Shown here: piece after piece, positions 6,531-12,685 of the stretch | Layout: the number at the start of each line of letters is the position of its first letter | Position numbering within the stretch: the first letter of the stretch is position 1 | Source of the DNA: Caulobacter sp. | GTDB lineage: Bacteria; Pseudomonadota; Alphaproteobacteria; Caulobacterales; Caulobacteraceae | Reading direction: 5' to 3' | DNA: 12,685 bases | Assembly: GCA_028291125.1 (NCBI GenBank) | Contig: JAQGIN010000040.1 | Span: 1-12,685, forward strand | Notes under the pieces: generated by a model | Seen by the model: only the letters and a program-made list of their open reading frames with translations | Databases searched by the model: none | What the model was told of the DNA's origin: nothing | Made by a program: the position numbers and the translations under genes

Positions 6531-7373
6531 ATGATGATCGCCATGCTCGCCGCCAGCCTGCTGGCCGCGCCGCCGCCCTGTCCGGCCGATCCGCGCGCCG
6601 TCGGGGTCGCCGCCGCCTGGCGGCGACAGCAGGCCCAGGGGCCGCTCGACATCGCCGGCCCCGATCAGGCCCGCTGTTTCAGCCAGGCGTTCATCGCCCA
6701 GCTCCAGCCCCAGCTGGGAGCCTTGGTCGGTTACAAGGTGGGACTCTACAGCCAGGCGGGCCGCAAGGCCTATCACACCGACCAGCCGGTGCTGGGCCGG
6801 CTCTACCAGGCGATGCTGCTGGCGGCCGGCGCCGCCGTGCCCGCCGCCTATGGCGTGGCTGGAACCTGGGAGTCGGACTTCATCCTGGTGGTCAAGGACG
6901 ACGGTCTCAACACCGCCAAGACCCGCCAGGAGGTCTATGCCCATCTGCGCGGCTATCGGCCGTTCATCGAGCTCAGCGACCGCAACTATGGACCGGACGT
7001 CGCCGTCACCGTCGACCGCCTGGTGGCCCTCGACGTCGGCGCCCGCCTGGGCGTGGTCGGCGAGGAGGTGGCCTTGCCGCAAACCCCCGAAGGCCTGCAG
7101 GCGCTGGTCGACACCTCTGTCACCGCCACGCTGAAGAGCGCGGCGGGGGAGGGGGTCGATCATGGGGCGATGCGCCAGACCCTGGGCGATCCCCTCGACA
7201 TCGTCCTCTTCGCCCGCGACGCCCTGTTCAAGGAGGGCGGCCGATTCAAGGCCGGCGACCTGATCAGCCTCGGCGCCAGCACCCCGGCCAAGCCGCCCAA
7301 GGCCGGCGAGGCCTTGACCGTGCGCTACGACATGGCCGGCGCGCCGTCGTCGGTCTCGGTCGAGTTCCGGTAG
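6531..7373 (+). CDS. 2-keto-4-pentenoate hydratase/FAH-fold protein, probably exported
   Basis: This 280-residue protein follows GAAGGAGG. It resembles the MhpD-type hydratases of the fumarylacetoacetate hydrolase superfamily. GYKVGLYS (68-75) is the signature loop. Glu114 and Asp116 in GTWESDF, with Glu147 in FIELSD, sit where the family has its acidic metal ligands (ExE then E, so the second Glu is Asp here). The C-terminal GDLISLGAS (242-250), AGEALTV (258-264) and a final SVSVEF strand also fit. Relatives hydrate or decarboxylate 2-keto acids in the cytosol. This one has a hydrophobic N-terminus (MIAMLAASLLAA) that looks like a signal peptide without a positive n-region, and Cys17 and Cys49 might pair. 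Export is therefore likely but unproven. The context suggests activity on a keto acid or lactone product of the neighbouring oxidoreductase. Confidence 0.82.
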   Translation: MMIAMLAASLLAAPPPCPADPRAVGVAAAWRRQQAQGPLDIAGPDQARCFSQAFIAQLQPQLGALVGYKVGLYSQAGRKAYHTDQPVLGRLYQAMLLAAGAAVPAAYGVAGTWESDFILVVKDDGLNTAKTRQEVYAHLRGYRPFIELSDRNYGPDVAVTVDRLVALDVGARLGVVGEEVALPQTPEGLQALVDTSVTATLKSAAGEGVDHGAMRQTLGDPLDIVLFARDALFKEGGRFKAGDLISLGASTPAKPPKAGEALTVRYDMAGAPSSVSVEFR

Positions 7374-7474
7374 CGGCCATGATCCATTTCACCCCTGTCT
7401 TTCTCGATGCGGCCGGCCAGGCGACGGCTCCCGTCGCGCGCGGCGCCCATCACCCCCGTTCCCGGAGTTTCTCG

Positions 7475-9475
7475 ATGAGAGCCTTGATGCTCGCCCTGCT
7501 GCTGGGGACCGCGGCGACGACCGCGCTCGCCCAGGACGCCAAGGATTGGCCCAGCTACGGACGCGACAGCGGCGGCACCCGCTTTTCGCCGCTCAAGCAG
7601 ATCACGCCGGCCAATGTCGCCAAGCTGAAGCTGGCCTGGAGCTACGACATGCGGCCCAAGGACGTGGCCAAGCCCGACAACGCCGCGCTCGAGGCGATGG
7701 CCCAGACGCGCTGGATCAGCCAGTCGGGCATCCGTCCGATGCCGATGCCGGGCGGCGGCCTGTCGCCGGTCGCCGCGGGCGCGCCGCGGGCGGCGACGCC
7801 GCGCCTGGTGGCCACGCCCAGTTCCGGCTCGCAATTCACGCCGATCGTGGTCAAGGGGGTCATGTACCTGGCCACGCCGTTCAACCGCATCGCGGCCCTG
7901 GAGGCCACGACGGGACAGGAGAAGTGGGTCCTGGTCCTGCCGGCCAATGAGCAGGCCGCGCCGCGCGGCATGCACTACTGGGCCGGCGACGCCAAGAACG
8001 CCGCGCGCCTGGTGATCACCACCCGCTCCAACAAGCTGATCACCGTCGACCCCGCCTCGGGCAAGATCATCACCAGCTTCGGCCAGGACGGCTGGCTGGA
8101 CCTGCGCACGCCCGACGTCATGAACGGCTTCGCCAACGGCAATCTGGCGGGCAACGCCTTGCCGGTGATGTACCAGAACCTGATCATCGCCGGATCGCGC
8201 GGCCAGGAAAACCCCAATGACGGGCCCAAGGGCGACGTCCGGGCCTATGACGTGCTGACCGGGCAGCTGGTCTGGACCTTCCACGCCATTCCCGAGCCGG
8301 GCGACCCCAATTTCGGCACCTGGCAGGGCGACAGCTGGAAGAAGCGGGCCGGCGTCAATGTCTGGAACATGCCCACCGTCGATGAGCAGCGGGGCATCGT
8401 CTATCTGCCCTTCGCCGCGCCGGCCAACGACCGCAACGGTTCGGACCGCATCGGCGACGACCTCTACGGCAACGCCCTGGTGGCGGTGGACGCCAAGACT
8501 GGCAAGTACCTGTGGCACTTCCAGACCATCCACCACGACATCTGGGATTCCGATCTGCCGGCCGCGCCGACCTTTCTCGACGTCAAGCGCGACGGCAAGG
8601 TCATCCCGGCCATCGCCGCGATCAACAAGAAGTCCTTGCTGTTCATCCTCGACCGGGTGACCGGCAAGCCGCTCTACGAGGTCAAGGAGACCCCGGTTCC
8701 GGCGAGCGACCTGCCGGGCGAGCAGGCCTCGCCGACCCAGCCTATCCCGGCCAAGCCGCCGCCGCTGGCGCGCCAGGCCGTCGACCTGCCCGGCGATATT
8801 TCCGACGTCACCCCCGAGCACGAGGCCTTCTGCAAGAAATGGGTCGCCGACAACAAGATGGTCGGGACCAAGACCTTCCAGCCCCTGGGCTTCAACGTCG
8901 CCACGGTGACCTTCCCCGGCAGCGGTGGCGGCGTGAACTGGGGCGGCGGGGCCTTCGACAAGGCCAATGGCAACTACCTGATCAACATCACCAACCAGGG
9001 CAGTCTGCAGTTTTGGGCCTATAACCCGGCCGGGCAATTGGTCCAGACGACCTCGGCCAACAGCTGGTTCTCCGACGTGCGCGACGGCGGCATGCCTTGC
9101 CAGAAGGGTCCGTGGGGCGAGCTGGTGGCGGTCAATGTCAGCACCGGCGACATCGCCTGGCGCACGACGCTGGGGATCACCGAGAAGCTGCCGGCCGACA
9201 AGCAGCAGACCGGCCGGCCCAATGTCGGCGGCCCGATGGTGACGGCCGGCGGGCTGATCTTCATCGCCGCCACCGACGACAAGCGCTTGCGCGCCTTCGA
9301 CGCAAAGACCGGCAAACAGGTCTGGGAAACCAAACTGGCCGCCGCCGGCTACGCCACGCCGATGACCTTCCAAGGGCGGGATGGAAAACAATATGTCTCC
9401 CTCATCGCCACGGGCGGGTCATATTTGGGGGCTCCGTCTACCAGCGATAACCTCGTGACCTACGCGCTTCCCTAG
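7475..9475 (+). CDS. PQQ-dependent dehydrogenase, glucose-dehydrogenase-like, soluble periplasmic type
   Basis: The 666-residue protein has a signal peptide (1-19, cleavage after ALA), then WPSYGRDSGGTRFSPLKQI, the usual first blade of quinoprotein glucose dehydrogenases. Propeller repeats follow (FTPIVVKGVMYLATP, ALVAVDAKTGKYLWHFQ, GELVAVNVSTGDIAWR, LRAFDAKTGKQVWE). HHDIWDSDLP (353-362) and the Lys385/Lys386 pair before FILDR correspond to the region holding the catalytic Asp and PQQ-binding Lys of membrane-bound glucose dehydrogenase. The five-helix membrane anchor of that enzyme is missing. Start 7475 is preferred over an in-frame ATG at 7379 because it directly precedes the signal peptide and follows CGGAG by 7 bases. 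It should oxidise a sugar, polyol or cyclic alcohol in the periplasm, handing electrons to the cytochrome encoded 18 bases downstream. Substrate is not determinable. Confidence 0.94.
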   Translation: MRALMLALLLGTAATTALAQDAKDWPSYGRDSGGTRFSPLKQITPANVAKLKLAWSYDMRPKDVAKPDNAALEAMAQTRWISQSGIRPMPMPGGGLSPVAAGAPRAATPRLVATPSSGSQFTPIVVKGVMYLATPFNRIAALEATTGQEKWVLVLPANEQAAPRGMHYWAGDAKNAARLVITTRSNKLITVDPASGKIITSFGQDGWLDLRTPDVMNGFANGNLAGNALPVMYQNLIIAGSRGQENPNDGPKGDVRAYDVLTGQLVWTFHAIPEPGDPNFGTWQGDSWKKRAGVNVWNMPTVDEQRGIVYLPFAAPANDRNGSDRIGDDLYGNALVAVDAKTGKYLWHFQTIHHDIWDSDLPAAPTFLDVKRDGKVIPAIAAINKKSLLFILDRVTGKPLYEVKETPVPASDLPGEQASPTQPIPAKPPPLARQAVDLPGDISDVTPEHEAFCKKWVADNKMVGTKTFQPLGFNVATVTFPGSGGGVNWGGGAFDKANGNYLINITNQGSLQFWAYNPAGQLVQTTSANSWFSDVRDGGMPCQKGPWGELVAVNVSTGDIAWRTTLGITEKLPADKQQTGRPNVGGPMVTAGGLIFIAATDDKRLRAFDAKTGKQVWETKLAAAGYATPMTFQGRDGKQYVSLIATGGSYLGAPSTSDNLVTYALP

Positions 9476-9493
9476 GCAGGATTTGGGTGCCCC

Positions 9494-9859
9494 ATGTTTG
9501 AACATCGAGTTATGAGATTGACGATCCTGGGCCTAGGCCTGGGCCTGGCCGCCGTGGCGGCCTGCGCAGCCTCGCCGCAGGCGCCGCCTCAGGGCAACGC
9601 GCCGCCCGTTCCGCCGCCGCTGTCGACGACGACCGCGCCGCCCGCGGCCGGCGCCGCCCCGGCCGAAGCGCCCCAGGCGATCGTCGAGCGCGCCTGTCAG
9701 GCCTGCCACGACCTAGGCGTCATCACCCAGGCCAGCCACACCGCCGACGAATGGCCGGTGATCTTGCAGCGCATGCGCTCCAACGGCGCCAACCTCACCG
9801 AGGCTGAGTTCAAGCAGGTTCAGGCCTATCTGGTTCAAAATTACTCGGTGACCCCGTAA
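9494..9859 (+). CDS. Lipoprotein-type single-haem cytochrome c
   Basis: The 121-residue protein ends a six-gene run and begins 18 bases after the dehydrogenase stop. A hydrophobic N-terminus leads to VAAC (Cys24), a plausible lipobox, then a Pro/Ala-rich tether (about 25-60). The haem site is CQACH (68-72), and Met94 in LQRMRSNGA is the likely sixth ligand. The rest (TADEWPVILQRM, LTEAEFKQVQAYLVQNY) matches the small cytochrome domain often fused to, or paired with, quinoproteins. It probably receives electrons from the PQQ enzyme at the membrane surface and passes them to the respiratory chain. The start could also be the ATG at 9512, which would shorten the n-region without changing the rest. 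Confidence 0.9.
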   Translation: MFEHRVMRLTILGLGLGLAAVAACAASPQAPPQGNAPPVPPPLSTTTAPPAAGAAPAEAPQAIVERACQACHDLGVITQASHTADEWPVILQRMRSNGANLTEAEFKQVQAYLVQNYSVTP

Positions 9860-9912
9860 GAGTAGAGTTGAGAATTCGTGGCGCCGAAAACGCCGGTGTG
9901 ATCAATATATGA

Positions 9913-9970
9913 TTGACTTGTGCGCCGTGTCCGCGAACAATGATATTGTGAGAACTTATGTTTATCTCAC
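9913..9970 (+). promoter_or_regulatory. Candidate promoter with overlapping inverted repeats
   Basis: TTGACT (9913-9918) and AACAAT (9936-9941) are separated by 17 bases and resemble -35 and -10 elements (5/6 and 4/6 matches). ACAAT-GAT-ATTGT (9937-9949) overlaps the -10, and GTGAGA/TCTCAC (9948-9953 with 9965-9970) covers the expected start of transcription; both are candidate operators. The stretch is AT-rich against GC-rich surroundings. It would drive the gene at 10040 through a leader of about 92 bases. Confidence 0.45.
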
Positions 9971-9985
9971 TCCCTGTGCGCAACT

Positions 9986-10023
9986 GCAGGCGTTGACTTG
10001 ATGAGTCGACGCCTGCGCTTTTT
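9986..10023 (+). terminator. Canonical intrinsic terminator just upstream of the mutarotase-like gene
   Basis: A 13-bp stem (9986-9998 with 10004-10016, one G:T wobble) with the 5-base loop TGATG is followed by GC and then TTTTT (10019-10023). This is the best intrinsic-terminator candidate in the window. It lies 127 bases after the cytochrome stop, so it can end the six-gene operon. It also lies only 16 bases before the next start codon and downstream of the only promoter-like site, so it could act as an attenuator. Confidence 0.8.
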
Positions 10024-10039
10024 CAAGCTGTAGGCCGCC

Positions 10040-11149
10040 ATGTCGAGAGTCCGCGTTTCCAACGAGCGATCCAGGGCGCGGAACAGCTTTTCGCCGGCGC
10101 TGGCCTGGCTGAGCTTGGCGACGGTCTGGCCCGTCGCCGCCGCCGCGCAGGCGACCCAGCCCGTCGACGCCGTGTCGCAAATGGCCGGCGCGCCGTCGGC
10201 CCAGATCTCCAACGGCTTGGTCACGGTCAAGGTGCTGTTGCCCGACGCCGAGAAGGGCTTCTACCGGGGCGCGCGGTTCGACTGGTCGGGCGTGGTCGGC
10301 GGCCTGACCTTCAAAGGCCAGCAGTTCTACGGTCCGTGGTTTAGCAAGATCTCGCCGGACGTCCGCGATTTTTCCTATGACGGCGACGACATCGTCGCCG
10401 GTCCCAACACCGCCATGACCGGTCCGGCCGACGAGTTCGACACCGCCGAGCCGCAAGGCTGGGCCGCGGCGCAGCCGGGCGGGGTGTTCGTCAAGATCGG
10501 CGTCGGGGCTCTGCGCAAACCCGACGACGTCAAGTATTCGCCGTTCCGCAGCTACCAGATCGTCGATCCTGGCCGGCGGACCCTGAAGGTCTCGCGCGAC
10601 GCCGTCACCTTCACCCACACGCTCAACGTCCCGGCGACGGGCTATGCCTATGTCTATAAGAAGACGCTGCGCCTGCCCAAGGGCGCGCCGCGGCTGCTGA
10701 TCGTCCACAGCCTCAGGAACACCGGCTCCAAGACGATCACCACCACCGTCTACAACCACAATTTTCTGACCTTCGGCGGCGGGCCGATCGGCGCGGGCCT
10801 GTCGATCGCCACGCCCTTCGCCATCACCTCGGCCAAGCCGCCGGCCGCCGAGGCGGCGGCGATCCGCGGCGACCAGATCGTCTATCTCAAGACCCTGCGC
10901 GATCGCGACCGGGTCACCGCCCCGATCGAGGGCTATGGGGCCACGGCCGCCGACAACGCCGGCAAGGTCAGCCAGGCGGACCTGAAGGCCGCCGTCGCCT
11001 TTCACGGCGACCAGCCGCTGTCGCGGCTGGCGCTGTGGTCGATCCGCTCGGTGGTGGCCCTGGAGCCGTTCGTCACCCTGGTCGTCGCGCCAGGGCGCGA
11101 GGTCTCCTGGACCTACGCCTATGACTATTTCGCCGAGGCGGCCAACTAG
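10040..11149 (+). CDS. Exported galactose-mutarotase-like protein of unknown function
   Basis: This 369-residue protein has a basic n-region, a hydrophobic segment (about 18-35) and an Ala-rich cleavage area near AAAAQA, so it is probably periplasmic. The mature part begins with ISNGLVTVKVLLPDAE, FYRGARFDWSGVV and QFYGPWFSK, then YKKTLRLPKGAPRLLI and HSLRNTGSKTI, and it ends VSWTYAYDYF. The all-beta pattern and the RGARFDWSG opening recall aldose-1-epimerase/galactose-mutarotase-superfamily proteins that bind sugar rings. I do not recognise a named family, and no catalytic His/Glu pair can be assigned with confidence. The ATG at 10040 has a poor ribosome site (TAGGCC), but no in-frame ATG or GTG occurs before the hydrophobic segment. 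Next to a periplasmic sugar-type dehydrogenase, an anomer-converting or sugar-binding role is reasonable but unproven. Confidence 0.75.
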   Translation: MSRVRVSNERSRARNSFSPALAWLSLATVWPVAAAAQATQPVDAVSQMAGAPSAQISNGLVTVKVLLPDAEKGFYRGARFDWSGVVGGLTFKGQQFYGPWFSKISPDVRDFSYDGDDIVAGPNTAMTGPADEFDTAEPQGWAAAQPGGVFVKIGVGALRKPDDVKYSPFRSYQIVDPGRRTLKVSRDAVTFTHTLNVPATGYAYVYKKTLRLPKGAPRLLIVHSLRNTGSKTITTTVYNHNFLTFGGGPIGAGLSIATPFAITSAKPPAAEAAAIRGDQIVYLKTLRDRDRVTAPIEGYGATAADNAGKVSQADLKAAVAFHGDQPLSRLALWSIRSVVALEPFVTLVVAPGREVSWTYAYDYFAEAAN

Positions 11150-11557
11150 GCTGGCGACCGTCGCGCGCGGCCACGATCAGCAAAGCGGCAGTCGGGCGCC
11201 GCGTTCCTGACGGAATCGCCGCCAGATCGCTCATTTCGCGAGCGCCGCCCATTTTCTGTGCCCTGGCGTTTACAGGCGATGAATATCATGTCGTTCTTGC
11301 GCCACGGCGCAGGTTTTCATCGAAGTATTGATAATATGCGCCCGAAATCGACAACTTGAAGTCGCCCTATAGCGTTTATGGGGCGGCGACTTGGAGGAGC
11401 GCGCGTATTTACAGGAGAGTCGTGGGTGCGCACGCCTTGAGATTGAGCTGACGCCGAAGGATCAACGCCGTCGGAGGGGCGGCGAGCGACAAGGTCGTTC
11501 AATGTCTCGCTCCGAGGGCGAGAAAAGCCGACGAATTCATCATCTGTGGGGACCGGA
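11150..11557. promoter_or_regulatory. 408-base gene-free leader upstream of the amidohydrolase
   Basis: No convincing gene is seen here. AT-richer patches around 11250-11380 suggest promoter sequence (GATAATAT at 11330-11337), but no good -35 is spaced correctly. Symmetric elements are TGCGCC-AC-GGCGCA (11298-11311), ATGA-ATA-TCAT (11279-11289) and AAGTCGCC paired with GGCGACTT across 18 bases (11359-11366, 11385-11392). TTTACAGG occurs twice (11269-11276, 11408-11415). Short frames of 26, 9 and 19 codons (starting 11279, 11422, 11502) lack supporting codon bias. It is best read as a regulatory leader. Confidence 0.45.
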
Positions 11558-12685
11558 ATGAAGAACACCGCGAAGACAAAACCCTTGCTGGCCTGGTTGC
11601 TGGCGACGGCCGCCCTGGCCGCGCCCGCCCTGGCCCACGCCGAGGCCACGCCGGAGATGAAGGCGGCGGCGAGCGCCGGCGTCGACGCCCGCGCCAAGAT
11701 GCTGCAGCAGATGGTCGACCAGGTGTTCAGCTACGCCGAGCCGGGCTTCCAGGAGTTTCGCACCTCGGAATATCTGACCGGCATCCTCGAGAAGAACGGC
11801 TTCAAGATCACCCGCGGCGTGGCGGGCATTCCCACCGCCTGGACCGCCACCTGGGGCGAGGGCGGCCCGTTGGTCTCCCTGGGCAGCGATATCGACGACC
11901 TTTTGGGCCTGTCGCAATATCCCGGCGTGGCCGAGATCAAGCCGATGGTCGACGGCGCGCCGGGTCATGGCGAGGGCCATAATTCGGGCATGCCGATGAT
12001 GATCGCCGCGGCCCTGTCGGCCAAGGAGGTCATGGAGAAGAACCACATCCCCGGGCGGCTGATGCTGTGGCCGGGCGTGGCCGAGGAACTCCTGGCCACC
12101 AAGGCCTATTATGTGCGCGCCGGCATGTTCAACGGCGTCGACGCCTCGATCTTCGCCCACGTCAGCAAGGACTTCTCCACCGGCTGGGGCCAGGGCGGCA
12201 ACAACGGCATGGTGTCGGTCGAATACACCTTCCACGGCAAGACGGCCCACGCCGCCGGCCAGCCCTGGGACGGCCGCAGCGCCCTGGACGCGGTCGAGGT
12301 CATGGACATGGCCTGGAACCTGCGCCGCGAACACCTGCCGCTCACTCAGCGCTCGCACTACGTGATCAGCAACGGCGGCGGCCAGCCCAACATCGTCCCG
12401 GGCGTGGCCTCGGTCTGGTACTATTTCCGCGAACAGAACTTCGACTCGATCCGCAACCTCTACGAGCTGGGCAACACCATCTCCGAGGCCGCCGCCATGG
12501 CCACCGGCACCACCGTCGAGCACCACGTGCTCGGCTACGCCGCCCCCAACTACAGCAACAAGCCGCTGGCCGAGGCCGCCTATGCCAACATCAAGGCGGT
12601 GGGCATGCCCAAGTGGAGCGAGGACGACCAGGCCTTCGCCAAGTCGGTGCAGGTGGCCCAGAAGTTCAAGCTGCAGCCGCTGTCC
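11558..12685 (+). CDS. Exported M20 amidohydrolase, AbgB-like (3' end outside window)
   Basis: The frame runs from ATG 11558 (5 bases after GGGGA) through the last base, 376 codons with no stop, so the C-terminus is missing. A signal peptide (about 1-26, ending PALA) precedes an M20 metallo-hydrolase most like aminobenzoyl-glutamate hydrolase subunit B. Supporting motifs are FSYAEPGFQEFRTSEYL (57-73), SDIDDLLGLSQ (110-120), GAPGHGEGHNSG (133-144), the catalytic-Glu region GVAEELLATKAY (173-184), AHVSKD (200-205) and the dimerisation-domain FHGKTAHAAGQPWDGRSAL (225-243). Relatives cleave amide bonds of N-acyl or aminobenzoyl amino acids using two zinc ions. The usual Cys of the GHGCGHN motif is Glu139 here. 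Export is unusual for AbgB itself and suggests a periplasmic peptide- or amide-like substrate. Its relation to the sugar-type genes upstream is unclear, and the long leader suggests separate control. Confidence 0.9.
   Translation, partial: MKNTAKTKPLLAWLLATAALAAPALAHAEATPEMKAAASAGVDARAKMLQQMVDQVFSYAEPGFQEFRTSEYLTGILEKNGFKITRGVAGIPTAWTATWGEGGPLVSLGSDIDDLLGLSQYPGVAEIKPMVDGAPGHGEGHNSGMPMMIAAALSAKEVMEKNHIPGRLMLWPGVAEELLATKAYYVRAGMFNGVDASIFAHVSKDFSTGWGQGGNNGMVSVEYTFHGKTAHAAGQPWDGRSALDAVEVMDMAWNLRREHLPLTQRSHYVISNGGGQPNIVPGVASVWYYFREQNFDSIRNLYELGNTISEAAAMATGTTVEHHVLGYAAPNYSNKPLAEAAYANIKAVGMPKWSEDDQAFAKSVQVAQKFKLQPLS

Noticed and set aside
5373..7163. Minus-strand open frame of 596 codons across the transporter and hydratase genes
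   Set aside because: It spans two well-supported plus-strand genes and their gap, has the same biased shadow composition and shows no recognisable family.
7379..7474. Upstream extension of the PQQ dehydrogenase to the ATG at 7379
   Set aside because: It would bury the signal peptide behind 32 extra residues; the ATG at 7475 has a suitably spaced ribosome site.
7325..9391. Minus-strand open frame of 688 codons opposite the PQQ dehydrogenase
   Set aside because: It is a mirror of a strongly recognised quinoprotein gene; its length is explained by codon bias.
11279..11359. 26-codon plus-strand frame in the amidohydrolase leader
   Set aside because: It has no clear ribosome site, mixed codon use and AT-rich composition typical of a regulatory region; not supported as a gene.
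11540..12526. Minus-strand open frame of 328 codons opposite the amidohydrolase
   Set aside because: The plus strand encodes an unmistakable M20 protein that is open to the window edge; the antisense product is His/Gly/Arg-rich with no motifs.
1..12685. Mobile elements, CRISPR arrays, tRNA or rRNA genes
   Set aside because: No transposase or integrase motifs, regularly spaced repeats or tRNA-like cloverleaf sequences were noticed on either strand by eye.

Overview
The window looks like a chromosomal stretch from a GC-rich alphaproteobacterium, most likely Caulobacterales (Caulobacter or Phenylobacterium type) or a sphingomonad relative. This rests on strong G/C bias at third codon positions, Shine-Dalgarno-led genes, and a TonB-dependent receptor beside a LacI regulator and exported enzymes. 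The assignment is an inference from style and gene content. All supported genes are on the + strand; the long antisense open frames are compositional shadows.

Layout. 1-813: 3' end of a TonB-dependent outer-membrane receptor, closed by a perfect hairpin. 917-1942: exported two-domain cupin protein, followed by a GNRA-loop terminator-like hairpin. 2168-3199: LacI-family regulator, with two small palindromes upstream. 3457-9859: a likely operon of six genes: a lipoprotein SMP-30/gluconolactonase-like lactonase, a small Tat-type exported protein with a dimeric alpha/beta-barrel look, an MFS transporter of the anion:cation symporter type, a probably exported 2-keto-4-pentenoate hydratase/FAH-fold protein, a soluble-type PQQ dehydrogenase of the glucose-dehydrogenase family, and a short lipoprotein cytochrome c. 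10040-11149: exported galactose-mutarotase-like protein, preceded by a canonical intrinsic terminator only 16 bases before its start codon. 11558-12685: 5' part of an exported M20 amidohydrolase of the AbgB type, cut by the window edge and preceded by a 408-base non-coding leader.

Taken together, the locus reads as a LacI-controlled envelope pathway for oxidising a sugar, polyol or related ring compound. The receptor would bring the substrate across the outer membrane. The PQQ enzyme would oxidise it in the periplasm and pass electrons to the lipoprotein cytochrome. The lactonase would open the resulting lactone, and the MFS carrier would import the acid. The cupin, mutarotase-like, hydratase-like and barrel-like proteins all appear to be exported and may modify the same substrate. 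The substrate cannot be read from the sequence. No PQQ biosynthesis genes, RNA genes, mobile elements, CRISPR arrays or origins were seen.
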